From assembly GCA_958435945.1 (NCBI GenBank), contig CAUBIC010000011.1, forward strand, positions 1 through 64,000: DNA of 64,000 bases, read 5' to 3'. The stretch comes from an uncultured Collinsella sp. (lineage in GTDB: Bacteria > Actinomycetota > Coriobacteriia > Coriobacteriales > Coriobacteriaceae). The translations under genes and the position numbers were made by a program. Under the pieces are notes generated by a model. The model was given only the letters and a program-made list of their open reading frames with translations, ran no database searches and was not told where the DNA came from. Below are positions 34,792-43,844 of this stretch, piece after piece; positions within the stretch are counted from its first letter, which is position 1, and every line of letters starts with the position of its first letter.

Positions 34792-36249
34792 ATGTCATTT
34801 GCAGTCAGTCTGTCCCTTCTCGGCTTGGTCGCTATCGCGGCCCCGATGGTGGCCTCGGTGCTCGTCGCCCTGTTCCCCCGTCCGTACGCCAAGTGGTTCA
34901 GCGTTTTGGGTGCCGCCGTCTCGACGGTCTGCACCATCGCCCTCGCCGCGAATTTCGCTGGCGCCGGCATGCCCGACACGCAGGTCCCCCTGATCTCGTT
35001 TGGGCAGACCCTCGTCATGGGATTTACCTTCGATCGCATGAGCACGCTGCTCGCGCCCGCCTTTGTGGGTATCGGCCTGCTTGTCGTGATCTATTCGATT
35101 CCCTATATGAGCGAGAATAACCGTGAGCATCCCGACGCACCGCGTCGTCGCTTCTACGCGTACCTCGCGACCTTCATCGGCGCCATGGCCGGCCTTGTGT
35201 ACAGCTCGACCCTTTTGGGCCAGCTCGTGTTCTTTGAGATCACGGGTGCGTGCTCTTGGGGCCTCATTAGCTACTACATGTCGCCTACGGCCAAGAAGGC
35301 CGGCATGAAGGCCCTGATCATCACGCATATCGGTGCGCTCGGCCTGTATCTGGGCGCCGCCATCGTGTTTGCCCACACCGGCACCTTCGCCATCACCGCG
35401 ATTGCCGGCCTCGACGCCAAGCTCAAGGCTATCGTCCTCTTGCTCGTGCTGTTTGCGGCCTGGGCCAAGTCCGCACAGGTTCCCATGTACATGTGGCTGC
35501 CTTCGGCCATGGAGGCGCCGACGCCTGTTTCGGCTTACCTGCATGGCGCCTCGATGGTTAAGGTCGGCGTGTGCGTGTTCGCGCGTGCACTCGTCTCTGC
35601 CGGCGAGATTCCCGAGATCGTTGGCTGGGTTGCCATTATCGACGCCATGGTCACCATGCTCTTTGGTTTCCTTATGTACCTGCCGCAAAAGGACATGAAG
35701 CGCCTGCTGGCCTTCTCCACGATCGCCCAGCTCTCCTATGTGTTCTTTGGTCTGGGCCTTTCGGTCTTTGGCAGCCAGCTGGCCTTTGATGGCGCCGTGT
35801 GCCACATCTTTAACCACGCCTTCGCCAAGACCCTGTTCTTCCTGATCGCCGGTTCGTTCTCCTTTACGCTCGGCACGCGTATGCTGCCCAAGCTTCGCGG
35901 CATCGTAAAGAAGTACCCGATCTCGGGCGTGGGCTTTGGTGTCGCGGCGCTCGCCATTGCCGGCGTGCCGCCCATGAACACGTTCTTCTCGAAGTTCCAG
36001 ATCATCGCCGGCGGCTTCTCTGTGGGTGCCGGCAACGTCGCGATCCTGGTGCTCGTGTGCATCATGGTCGCCGAGACCGTCGCCACCTTCGCCTGGTTCC
36101 TCAAGTGGATGGGCTATTGCCTGCCCGGCGAGCCGAGCGAAGAGGTCGCTGCGGGAGCCCCGCTTCCCCACGCGATGGCGTTTGTGTTTATCGTGCTCAT
36201 CATCATGGTCATCGTCAGCGGCCCGCTTTCGGCCAGCTGGATCGGTTAG
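34792..36249 (+). CDS. hyfD: Hydrogenase-4 membrane subunit D
   Basis: 485-aa antiporter-like (NuoN/L family) subunit. FFEITGACSWGLISYYMS, AAWAKSAQVPMYMWLPSAMEAPTPVSAYLHGASMVKVG and LLAFSTIAQLSYVFFGLG carry the conserved ionisable residues (Lys in AKSAQ, Lys in MVKVG). HyfD is present in hydrogenase-4 and absent in hydrogenase-3, so this operon is Hyf-type. ATG 34792 follows GAAGGGAGAAAC; 15 nt after hyfC. Confidence 0.9.
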   Translation: MSFAVSLSLLGLVAIAAPMVASVLVALFPRPYAKWFSVLGAAVSTVCTIALAANFAGAGMPDTQVPLISFGQTLVMGFTFDRMSTLLAPAFVGIGLLVVIYSIPYMSENNREHPDAPRRRFYAYLATFIGAMAGLVYSSTLLGQLVFFEITGACSWGLISYYMSPTAKKAGMKALIITHIGALGLYLGAAIVFAHTGTFAITAIAGLDAKLKAIVLLLVLFAAWAKSAQVPMYMWLPSAMEAPTPVSAYLHGASMVKVGVCVFARALVSAGEIPEIVGWVAIIDAMVTMLFGFLMYLPQKDMKRLLAFSTIAQLSYVFFGLGLSVFGSQLAFDGAVCHIFNHAFAKTLFFLIAGSFSFTLGTRMLPKLRGIVKKYPISGVGFGVAALAIAGVPPMNTFFSKFQIIAGGFSVGAGNVAILVLVCIMVAETVATFAWFLKWMGYCLPGEPSEEVAAGAPLPHAMAFVFIVLIIMVIVSGPLSASWIG

Positions 36250-36262
36250 GAGGTAGAACGAC

Positions 36263-36916
36263 ATGGGTTATTCGATCGTCAACATCCTTGGCGGCCTTCT
36301 GATCGTCACGTCCACCATGGTGGTTGTCTCCAAGAACATCAAACATTCCATCCACTGGTATGCGGTGCAGTCGCTGGTGCTCGTGGGGCTTCTCGCCACG
36401 CTCGGTGTCACCACTGGTGCGCAGGAGCTGCTTATGTGGGCTGGATCTGCCTTTATCACCAAGGTCGTCCTGGTCCCTTATATCCTCAACCGCGCATACA
36501 AGAAGATGGGTGAGCCGAGCGACGCATCGCTCAAGGCCGGCCTTAAGCCCGCGTGGGCCATTTGCATCATCGCCGTCGAGGTCGCGATTTGCTTTGCCGT
36601 CGTGACGCAGATCAGCTTGCCCACGGCCGAGGTCGCAACGCCTGCGCTCGCTATTAGCTTCGCTCACTTCTTTGTGGGCCTCACCTGCATCATTTCGCAG
36701 CGCAACATCATGAAGCAGATCTTTGGATACTGCCTTATGGAAAACGGCAGCCATGTGACGCTCGCGCTTTTGGCCCCCACCGCTCCCGAGATCATCGAGA
36801 TCGGTATCGCCACCGACGCCATCTTTGCCGTCATCATCATGTCCATCGTCGTGCGTCGCATTTGGGACGACTCCCACTCGCTCGATGCGCGCGACCTGTC
36901 CGAGCTGAGGGGGTAG
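36263..36916 (+). CDS. hyfE: Hydrogenase-4 membrane subunit E
   Basis: 217-aa membrane protein with several hydrophobic segments, matching HyfE, a NuoK-like subunit that sits between the antiporter-like subunits. Segments such as GYSIVNILGGLLIVTSTMVV, WAGSAFITKVVLVPYIL and SFAHFFVGLTCIISQRN fit the family. ATG 36263 follows AGGAGGTAG. It lies 13 nt after hyfD and 3 nt before hyfF. Confidence 0.85.
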   Translation: MGYSIVNILGGLLIVTSTMVVVSKNIKHSIHWYAVQSLVLVGLLATLGVTTGAQELLMWAGSAFITKVVLVPYILNRAYKKMGEPSDASLKAGLKPAWAICIIAVEVAICFAVVTQISLPTAEVATPALAISFAHFFVGLTCIISQRNIMKQIFGYCLMENGSHVTLALLAPTAPEIIEIGIATDAIFAVIIMSIVVRRIWDDSHSLDARDLSELRG

Positions 36917-36919
36917 TCC

Positions 36920-38479
36920 ATGGAAACGTTGATTCTCGCCCTGCTCGCGACTCCTTTGGTGTTCTCGCTGGTCATGGCGTTTTTGCCCAAGAACACGTCC
37001 TATAACGTGTTTGCCGGTCTCAACCTGGTCTCCGTCGCAGCCGTCCTGGTGCTGTCGATTATGACGGCCGGTGACGTCCTTATGAGCGGCGACACCGCGA
37101 GCGCTCTTGGCCTGTGGTTTCACCTCGATTCGTTGGGCGCCATCTTTGTGCTGCTCATCGGCTTTATCGGTTTTCTTACCGGGCTGTTCTCACTTCCCTA
37201 TGTAAAGGCCGATATCGAGGAGGGCTCCATGCCCGCCGAGCGCGCCAAGCAGTATTTTGCGCTGTTTAGCCTGTTTGTGTTCACCATGCTGCTCGCGTGC
37301 CTGTCCAACAACATGATCCTCACGTGGGCCGCCGTGGAGGCAACCACGCTTTCCACCGTGTTCCTCGTGGGTATCTACAAGAACAAGACGGCCCTCGAGG
37401 CTTCTTGGAAGTATGCGATGGTCTGCACCGCCGGCGTGGCCTTCGGCCTGTTCGGCACGCTGCTGATCTACGCCAACGCCGCCGACGTGATTCCCAACGC
37501 CCACGAGGCCGCATTCCTGTCGTGCGTGCTGCCGTATGCCGACCTGTTCGACCCGACGCTCATGCGCCTCGCCTTTGCGTTTATCGTGATCGGCTTTGGC
37601 ACCAAGGCCGGCCTGTTCCCCATGCACACTTGGCTGCCCGATGCCCACTCCCAGGCCCCGAGCCCTGTCTCGGCCCTGCTCTCGGGCGTGCTGCTTAAGT
37701 GCGCCATGCTTGTGATCATGCGCTTCTACGGCTTTACTATCCAGGCTGTGGGTGCCGAGTATCCGCAACTTTTGCTGTTGATCGTCGGCACGCTGTCCAT
37801 TTTGGTGGCGGCGCTTTCGATGTTTCGCCAGGACGACCTCAAGCGCCGCTTTGCGTACTCGTCTGTGGAGAACGTGGGCGTTATCGCCCTGTGCCTGGGT
37901 ATCGGTGGCCCGCTGGGTATCGCCGCGGCCCTGCTGCACTGCGTGTTCCACGGCTTTACCAAGACGCTTGCCTTCTGCGTGTCCGGCAACATTCAGCACG
38001 CCTTTGGCACGCGTAGCCTGGCCAAGATCCAGGGCGTCGTCGAGGTTGCCCCCGCAACCGCCGCGCTCGCCGTCCTGGCGCTGCTCGGTCTTGGTGCCTT
38101 CCCGCCCTTTGGCATGTTTATCTCCGAGTTCCTGACTTTTGTCGCCGGTGTTACCGCCGGTCCCATGTGGCTGGTCGTCGTGGTCGCCCTCGGTCTTACC
38201 GTGGCCATCTCCGCGCTCACCCGCATCGCGCTCAAGTCGGTATTCGGCCATGCACCCCAGGGCATGGATAAGCATGAGGCCCCAGCACTCATGCTTATCC
38301 CCGAAATCATCCTGGCTGTCATGATCTTGTGGTTTGGCATCGCCACCCCGCTGCCTCTCGTGCACGGTGTGGAGACCGCGACCGGCATCGTGCTCGAGCA
38401 GAGCACCGAGGAACTTCACGCGACGCCGATGTACCGCGCTGTGTTCGGTACCGAGACCGCTCAGAGCGAGGTGGAGTAA
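36920..38479 (+). CDS. hyfF: Hydrogenase-4 membrane subunit F
   Basis: 519-aa antiporter-like subunit of the NuoM/N family, the third such protein of the complex with HyfB and HyfD. TWAAVEATTLSTVFLVGIYK, FGTKAGLFPMHTWLPDAHSQAPSPVSALLSGVLLK and KRRFAYSSVENVGVIALCLG contain the conserved proton-path Glu/Lys. Start follows GAGGGGGT. Adjacent hyfG begins 3 nt after the stop. Confidence 0.9.
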   Translation: METLILALLATPLVFSLVMAFLPKNTSYNVFAGLNLVSVAAVLVLSIMTAGDVLMSGDTASALGLWFHLDSLGAIFVLLIGFIGFLTGLFSLPYVKADIEEGSMPAERAKQYFALFSLFVFTMLLACLSNNMILTWAAVEATTLSTVFLVGIYKNKTALEASWKYAMVCTAGVAFGLFGTLLIYANAADVIPNAHEAAFLSCVLPYADLFDPTLMRLAFAFIVIGFGTKAGLFPMHTWLPDAHSQAPSPVSALLSGVLLKCAMLVIMRFYGFTIQAVGAEYPQLLLLIVGTLSILVAALSMFRQDDLKRRFAYSSVENVGVIALCLGIGGPLGIAAALLHCVFHGFTKTLAFCVSGNIQHAFGTRSLAKIQGVVEVAPATAALAVLALLGLGAFPPFGMFISEFLTFVAGVTAGPMWLVVVVALGLTVAISALTRIALKSVFGHAPQGMDKHEAPALMLIPEIILAVMILWFGIATPLPLVHGVETATGIVLEQSTEELHATPMYRAVFGTETAQSEVE

Positions 38480-38482
38480 CGA

Positions 38483-40255
38483 ATGATTGAAACTGAGAAC
38501 AAGGTGTATGCCCGCCGCTGTGAGAGCCATGTCGAGGCCCTGCGCCGCGCCGTTCCGGGCTGCATCGAGAAGGTCGAGTGGCAGTGCGAGGACCAGCTGA
38601 CGATCACCGTCAAGCAGGACAAGCTGCCCGAGGCCGTCCACTACCTGTATTACGAGCGCTACGGCTGGATTCCCGTAATCATCGGCAACGACGAGCGCAG
38701 TCTGTGCGGTCGCTACGCCGTGTACTACGTCATCTCCATGGAGGGGGAGGACCCCGGCTGGGTGACCGTGCGCACCGAGGTCGATCCCGCCAAGATGACG
38801 TTCCCGTCCGTGACGCCCTTTGTCCCCGCCTGCGTGTGGGGCGAGCGCGAGCTTCGCGACATGTTCGGCCTGATCCCCGAGGGTCTGCCCGACCGTCGTC
38901 GCCTGGTGTTGCCCGACGATTGGCCCAGCGGCCTGTACCCGCTGCGCAAGGACTCCATGGACTACCGCTTCCGTCCCGCTCCCGCGAGCGACATGGAAAA
39001 CTACGAGTTCTTGGCCGATACCAAGGGCAAGGAGACGACGCTCGTCCCCATGGGCCCGTTGCACATTACTTCCGACGAGCCCGGCCACTTCCGCCTGTTC
39101 GTTGAGGGCGAGACGATCGTCGACGCCGACTACCGTCTGTTCTACGTGCACCGCGGCATGGAGAAGGTCGCTGAGACGCGCCTGAACTATGACGCCGTGA
39201 CGTTCCTCGCCGACCGCATCTGCGGCATCTGCGGCTGCGCCCACTCGGTGGCCTATGCCGAGGCCGTCGAGCGCGCCCAGGGCATTCATGTCCCGCCGCG
39301 CGCCCAGTACATCCGCGCCATCATGCTCGAGGTCGAGCGCCTGCACTCGCATCTGCTCAACATTGGCCTGGCGTCGCACTACACGGGCTTCGACTCCGGC
39401 TTCCAGCAGTTCTTCCGCGTCCGCGAGAAGTCCATGGACCTGGCCGAGAAGCTCTCCGGTCACCGCAAGACCTACGGCCTCAACGTGATCGGTGGCGTGC
39501 GTCGCGACATTTTGGCCGAGCAGAAGCTTTCCACGCTCACGACCATCCACCAGCTGCGCTCCGAGGTTCAGGAACTCGTCGACGTCTTGCTCTCCACGCC
39601 CAACTTTATTGAGCGTACGAGCGGTATCGGCATCTTGGACCGCAAGATCGCTCGCGACTTCTCGCCGGTCGGCCCGCTCATGCGTGGCTCGGGCTATGCC
39701 CGCGACGTGCGCTTTGACCATCCCTTCGACGGCTACGCCGATCCGGACGTCCAAAAGATGCATGCTGCCACGGCAGACACCTGCGATGCCTTCGGCCGTA
39801 CCGCCGTTCGCATCCAGGAGGTCTACGATTCGATCGACATGATCGAGACCATGCTCGAGAACTGCCCGTCGGGCCCCATCCTCACCACGGATTGGGAGTA
39901 CACCCCGCACAAGTACGCCATCGGCGCCACCGAGGCGCCGCGCGGCGAGGACGTGCACTGGGCCATGCTCGGCAATAACCAGAAGTGCTACCGCTGGCGC
40001 GCCAAGGCCGCAACGTACAGCAACTGGCCGGTCCTGCGCTACATGTTCCGCGGCAACACCGTGGGCGACGCGGCGCTGATCGTCGGCTCGCTCGACCCGT
40101 GCTACTCCTGCACCGACCGCGTGACGGTGACCGATGTCGCCGCCAAGCGCGACCACGTGCTCGACAAGGAGCAGTTCGAGAACGTCTGGCGCGACAAGTC
40201 GCCGCTTGCGGGCGAGGGCACCATGGCTGCTCCGCTCGATGAGGAGGCGCTCTAA
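38483..40255 (+). CDS. hyfG: [NiFe] hydrogenase large subunit (fused C/D type)
   Basis: 590-aa catalytic subunit of the group 4 [NiFe] hydrogenase, HycE/HyfG type. Residues 1 to about 170 are a NuoC-like domain (DPGWVTVRTEVDP, RELRDMFGLIPEGLPDRRRL). About 180-560 are a NuoD-like domain. The active-site ligands are in RICGICGCAHS and, C-terminal, DPCYSCTDR. After DPCYSCTDR the chain runs on for about 45 residues; removal of that tail by the HycI-type peptidase is expected. Reduces protons to H2 with electrons from FdhF. Confidence 0.94.
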   Translation: MIETENKVYARRCESHVEALRRAVPGCIEKVEWQCEDQLTITVKQDKLPEAVHYLYYERYGWIPVIIGNDERSLCGRYAVYYVISMEGEDPGWVTVRTEVDPAKMTFPSVTPFVPACVWGERELRDMFGLIPEGLPDRRRLVLPDDWPSGLYPLRKDSMDYRFRPAPASDMENYEFLADTKGKETTLVPMGPLHITSDEPGHFRLFVEGETIVDADYRLFYVHRGMEKVAETRLNYDAVTFLADRICGICGCAHSVAYAEAVERAQGIHVPPRAQYIRAIMLEVERLHSHLLNIGLASHYTGFDSGFQQFFRVREKSMDLAEKLSGHRKTYGLNVIGGVRRDILAEQKLSTLTTIHQLRSEVQELVDVLLSTPNFIERTSGIGILDRKIARDFSPVGPLMRGSGYARDVRFDHPFDGYADPDVQKMHAATADTCDAFGRTAVRIQEVYDSIDMIETMLENCPSGPILTTDWEYTPHKYAIGATEAPRGEDVHWAMLGNNQKCYRWRAKAATYSNWPVLRYMFRGNTVGDAALIVGSLDPCYSCTDRVTVTDVAAKRDHVLDKEQFENVWRDKSPLAGEGTMAAPLDEEAL

Positions 40256-40256
40256 T

Positions 40257-40973
40257 ATGCTGAAGCTTTGGAAGGTTAACGCCAAGGCCGGCGACGCGAC
40301 GGTCAAGTACCCGTTTGCGCCGTTCCCCACTAACAAGGACATGCGCGGCAAGCCCGAGCACAATGCCGAGCTCTGCATCGCCTGCGGTGCCTGCGGCGTG
40401 GCATGCCCGGCTGATGCCATTCGCATGGACACCGACCTTGCGGCCGATACCATCACCTGGTCGATCGACTACGGTCGTTGCATCTTTTGCGGCCGTTGCG
40501 AGGAAGCTTGCCCCATGGAGGCCATCAAGCTCACCGAGGAGTTTGAGCTGGCCGTCATGAGCAAAGACGACCTCACCAGCAAGAGCGTCTACACCCTCGA
40601 GCACTGCTCGCGCTGCGGCAAGCCGTTTGCCCCGCACAAGGAAATCGACTACGCCAAGCGCCTGCTGCAAAAGACCGGCGGCATGGAGGCCATCCAGGCC
40701 GCCCGTACCGTCGGTATGTGCCAGGAATGCAAGCGCGAGCTCGACGCCCTGCGCGCCGCCTCGGCCGTAAAGACCGGCAACGCTGCCGGCATGGCTGCCA
40801 ACGAGACGCTTGCGTCCGGTGAGCCCCAGGGCCCCGGCATGGAGTATCTGGGCGGCCACGGCGTGAACCCGGAGTATGTCGACCGCGAGCTCAACCCCGA
40901 TGCGCCCGAGATTCCCGCCGGTCCTGCGCCGGTCGAGGGCATCATCATGGATTTTGAAACGAAGGAGGAGTAA
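40257..40973 (+). CDS. hyfH: Hydrogenase-4 ferredoxin-like subunit H
   Basis: 238-aa NuoI-like protein. Two [4Fe-4S] motifs CIACGACGVACPADAI and CIFCGRCEEACPMEAI (residues about 42-100) lead electrons to the small subunit. A further pair, CSRCGKPF and CQECKREL, resembles the zinc- or iron-binding C-terminal knuckle of HycF. The tail (about 170-238) is Gly/Pro-rich and longer than in HycF. ATG 40257 lies 1 nt after the hyfG stop, indicating translational coupling. Confidence 0.9.
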   Translation: MLKLWKVNAKAGDATVKYPFAPFPTNKDMRGKPEHNAELCIACGACGVACPADAIRMDTDLAADTITWSIDYGRCIFCGRCEEACPMEAIKLTEEFELAVMSKDDLTSKSVYTLEHCSRCGKPFAPHKEIDYAKRLLQKTGGMEAIQAARTVGMCQECKRELDALRAASAVKTGNAAGMAANETLASGEPQGPGMEYLGGHGVNPEYVDRELNPDAPEIPAGPAPVEGIIMDFETKEE

Positions 40974-40975
40974 CC

Positions 40976-41758
40976 ATGGCCGAACCCACGCTTTTGCCCG
41001 AGCGGCTCCAGTACCGCCCGACCAAGATCGAGCTCGACGAGAGCATCGAGAAGGCCAAGGCGACCCTTCTTAAGAAGATCAAGCGCTCGGTGTACGTCTA
41101 CCGCGTTGACTGCGGCGGCTGCAACGGCTGCGAGATCGAGATCTTCGGTTCCATCACGCCCGTCTTCGACGTCGAGCGCTTCGGCATCAAGGTCGTGCCC
41201 TCGCCCCGTCACGCCGATGTGCTGCTGTACACCGGCGCCGTGACGCGTGCCATGCGCATGCCGGCCCTGCGCGCCTTTGAGGCCGCACCCGATCCCAAGA
41301 TCGTGGTGTCCTATGGCGCGTGCGGCTGCACTGGTGGCATCTTCTACGACAACTACTGCGTTTGGGGCGGCACGGACAAGATTCTGCCGGTCGATGTCTA
41401 CATCCCCGGCTGCCCGCCCAGCCCCGCGCAGACCATCTACGGCTTTGCCATGGCGCTCGGTCTGCTGGACCAAAAGCTCCATGCCGAGACCACGGTGGAG
41501 GCCGCCGGCGAGCAGGCCGATATCCTGCACCCCGGCGTGCCGCACAAGCTGCGCGTTGCCATCGAGCGCGAGGCTCGCGCCATGAGTGGCTACCGTTACG
41601 GCCGCGACCTGGCGAACGAGTTTATGGATACGCTCGAGGGCGCGCCCAAGGGCGATATCCGCGGTGCCATGGCGCTGCTCATCGACAAGCAGGACGATCC
41701 GCGCCGCGTCGAGGTGTACTCGGCGCTGCAGGATCTGGTGCTGGCCGGAGGTCGCTAG
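40976..41758 (+). CDS. hyfI: [NiFe] hydrogenase small subunit
   Basis: 260-aa NuoB-like subunit holding the [4Fe-4S] cluster nearest to the Ni-Fe site. The Cys ligands appear in DCGGCNGCEIE, YGACGCTGGIF and YIPGCPPSPAQTI. As in group 4 hydrogenases only one cluster is present. ATG 40976 follows GAAGGAGGAGTAACC. It overlaps nothing and hyfJ begins directly after its stop. Confidence 0.93.
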   Translation: MAEPTLLPERLQYRPTKIELDESIEKAKATLLKKIKRSVYVYRVDCGGCNGCEIEIFGSITPVFDVERFGIKVVPSPRHADVLLYTGAVTRAMRMPALRAFEAAPDPKIVVSYGACGCTGGIFYDNYCVWGGTDKILPVDVYIPGCPPSPAQTIYGFAMALGLLDQKLHAETTVEAAGEQADILHPGVPHKLRVAIEREARAMSGYRYGRDLANEFMDTLEGAPKGDIRGAMALLIDKQDDPRRVEVYSALQDLVLAGGR

Positions 41759-42340
41759 ATGGAGCTCACGGACCGCTCTGGTTACTTTGCGGGTCCCGGT
41801 ATGCTCGGCGGCTCCTTTGGCGATGCCTCGCGCGCAAGCGACGAGGCCGCCGAGGGCGTCGCCGACCCCTGCCTGGGTCATGCGCCCGACCAGGTGGTCT
41901 TTTACGAGCTCACGCGTAAGTTTGTGGAGACCGAGGAAGACGTTCCCCAGGAGGCCTGCGACGTGCTGTACTACACGCTCGCCGTGGGCCACCACACCGG
42001 CGTGCTCGATTGCTTTGAGCCGCGCCTGTCGGTGCCGGTGGATGTGCTCTATTCGCTCGTCGACGCGTTGCCGGAGGGGGAGGCCAAGACCAAGTTCGAG
42101 GCCATCCGTTCCTTTGGCGAGTGCCAGCTCGACAAGGCGGCAGTGCCGTCGCTGCTCGAGGCCTGCGATGCGCTGCTCGACGAGCGCGGTTTTCGCGGGT
42201 CGGCCAAGGCCGGCATCTCGGTGTTCGACGACGACTTTGGCCTGCATGCCCAGCAGGTCGCGTTTCTGATGAAGTTCCGCGATCTGGTTGAGCGCGTGCG
42301 CGATGTGTCGGGCGTGTATCTGACGGGAAGGTTGCAGTAA
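41759..42340 (+). CDS. Formate hydrogenlyase maturation protein HycH-like
   Basis: 193-aa soluble protein matching HycH/HyfJ by position and layout, e.g. VVFYELTRKFVETE near residue 45, YYTLAVGHHTGVLDCF near 90, and SGVYLTGRLQ at the end. HycH is needed for maturation of the hydrogenase-3 large subunit; its mechanism is not known. It starts directly after hyfI and its stop overlaps the start of the peptidase gene by one base. First 30 residues are Gly/Ala/Asp-rich with no family motif. Confidence 0.75.
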   Translation: MELTDRSGYFAGPGMLGGSFGDASRASDEAAEGVADPCLGHAPDQVVFYELTRKFVETEEDVPQEACDVLYYTLAVGHHTGVLDCFEPRLSVPVDVLYSLVDALPEGEAKTKFEAIRSFGECQLDKAAVPSLLEACDALLDERGFRGSAKAGISVFDDDFGLHAQQVAFLMKFRDLVERVRDVSGVYLTGRLQ

Positions 42341-42843
42341 TGGGTCGCGTTGTGGATGCTCGTGTGAACGGCGCCCCGTTTGCGGGTATCGTGCTCACGG
42401 CGGGAAGCGTGCTGCGTGCCGACGATGCCGCCGGCCCCGTGCTCTCCAAAAAGATGGAGGACGCGCCCATCGCCGGTTGGTACACCATCGACGGCGGGCA
42501 AACGCCCGAGGACGACATCATCGAGGTCAAGCGCGAGCGTCCGCCGCGTTTGGTTTTGGTCGATGCCGCCGACATGGCGCTGCCCGTCGGCGCCATCCGC
42601 TTGCTCGACAAACGTGACGTGGCCCGCAAGTCGATGTTCACCACGCATTCGCTCCCTTTGTCGATTCTGATCGAGGAAATCGAGCAATCGTGCGAAGATA
42701 TCGTCTTCATAGGGATTCAGCCGGGCGACACGGAGTTCTACAACCCCATGTCCCCGGAAGTCTTTGACGCCGTCGACGCCGTGTACGACGCCGTGGCCGC
42801 CAACGACTTTTCCCACTTTGTCCGCTTGGGGCAAGAGCAATAG
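42340..42843 (+). CDS. hycI: Hydrogenase maturation peptidase HycI
   Basis: 167-aa nickel-dependent endopeptidase that trims the C-terminus of the large subunit after Ni insertion. The N-terminal SVLRADDAAGP segment carries the conserved Asp of the M52 family, and a VDAADMALP stretch the second acid; the His in TTHSLPLS completes the metal site. The likely substrate is HyfG, whose C-terminal tail it would remove. Starts by overlapping the preceding gene. Confidence 0.85.
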   Translation: MGRVVDARVNGAPFAGIVLTAGSVLRADDAAGPVLSKKMEDAPIAGWYTIDGGQTPEDDIIEVKRERPPRLVLVDAADMALPVGAIRLLDKRDVARKSMFTTHSLPLSILIEEIEQSCEDIVFIGIQPGDTEFYNPMSPEVFDAVDAVYDAVAANDFSHFVRLGQEQ

Positions 42844-42882
42844 GAGCGCTTGTCCCCGCTGATTAGGAAAGAAGTGATTGAC

Positions 42883-43722
42883 ATGGCAGATTCCAAGGCA
42901 GAATATCCCGCTCCCGATTGCCTGGCGCCTGCCGCGATCGAGGCCAAGACCGAGACCGCCGGCGTGACCAAGGCCAACCTGCCGGTCGCAAAGGCCTTTC
43001 TGTTGGCAATGTTCGCCGGTGCGTTCATCGCCTTCGGCGGCCTGTTCTTTACCGTGTTCTTGAGCGATAGCACGCTGGGCTGGGGCGCCCAGCGCGTCGT
43101 GGGCGGCCTGTGCTTTTGCCTGGGCCTGGTGCTGGTGCTGGTGTGCGGCGCCGAGCTGTTTACCGGCAATTCGCTTATGGTCTGCGCACTCAAGAGCAAA
43201 AAGATCACCCTGGTCCAGATGCTCAAGGCATGGCTAGTCGTGTGGCTTGGTAACTTTGTCGGTGCCCTGTTCATCGTCTTTTTGGTGTACATGGCCGGCA
43301 TTTACAAGCTCAACGGCGAGGCGGTCGCCAATTCCATGGTGAGCGTCGCCGCCGGCAAGGTGACGATCGACTGGGTGACGATCTTCTTCCGCGGCATCCT
43401 GTGCAACATCTTTGTGTGCCTGGCCGTGTGGATCGGTACCGCCGGCAAGACTGTGGTCGATAAGGTTGTGGGCATTCTGCTGCCCATCGCCGCCTTTGTG
43501 GCCTGCGGTTTTGAGCACTGCGTCGCCAACATGTACTTTTTGCCCATGGGTGCCGTGATGCACGCGTGCGGCTATGGTGCCAAGGTCGCCGGCGCCGATG
43601 CGCTCAACGCTGCGGGCATTGTGTTTAACCTGTCCGCCGCCACGCTGGGCAACATCGTGGGCGGCGCGGTTCTGGTCACGCTCGGCTACTGGTTTATCTA
43701 CGCCAAGAAGTCCGAGGCGTAA
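42883..43722 (+). CDS. focA: Formate/nitrite channel FocA-type
   Basis: 279-aa FNT-family membrane channel. After a soluble N-terminus of about 35 residues the chain alternates six TM segments. Typical FNT stretches are LVCGAELFTGNSLMVCAL (about residue 100), WLGNFVGALFIVFLVYM, GILCNIFVCLAVWIG and CGFEHCVANMYFLPMGAV, which bears the central pore His. Its place at the end of the operon points to formate uptake or release to feed FdhF. ATG 42883 is preferred, but GTG 42874 is equally close to the AGGAAAGAAG. Confidence 0.92.
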   Translation: MADSKAEYPAPDCLAPAAIEAKTETAGVTKANLPVAKAFLLAMFAGAFIAFGGLFFTVFLSDSTLGWGAQRVVGGLCFCLGLVLVLVCGAELFTGNSLMVCALKSKKITLVQMLKAWLVVWLGNFVGALFIVFLVYMAGIYKLNGEAVANSMVSVAAGKVTIDWVTIFFRGILCNIFVCLAVWIGTAGKTVVDKVVGILLPIAAFVACGFEHCVANMYFLPMGAVMHACGYGAKVAGADALNAAGIVFNLSAATLGNIVGGAVLVTLGYWFIYAKKSEA

Positions 43723-43744
43723 GGTACCGTCTGTTTGACGTTGG

Positions 43745-43780
43745 GCCTCCCGCGGGGCGTTGCCGTGCGGGAGGCTTTTT
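43745..43780 (+). terminator. Terminator of the formate hydrogenlyase operon
   Basis: GCCTCCCGC pairs with GCGGGAGGC around a 13-nt loop, followed by TTTTT, 23 nt after focA. Confidence 0.9.
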
Positions 43781-43844
43781 GGGTCTGGGGCTCGTTGTCG
43801 GGCTGTTGGCCTGTTGTGTTTGGCTGATGAAAGGGGTAATCGAG

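Noticed and set aside
37190..40456. Very long antisense open frame (over 1000 codons) under hyfF-hyfH
   Set aside because: It mirrors the codon bias of the + strand genes, has no ribosome binding site or recognisable domain, and overlaps confidently identified genes. The same holds for long antisense frames at 4610-7063, 31768-34341 and 24047-25387.
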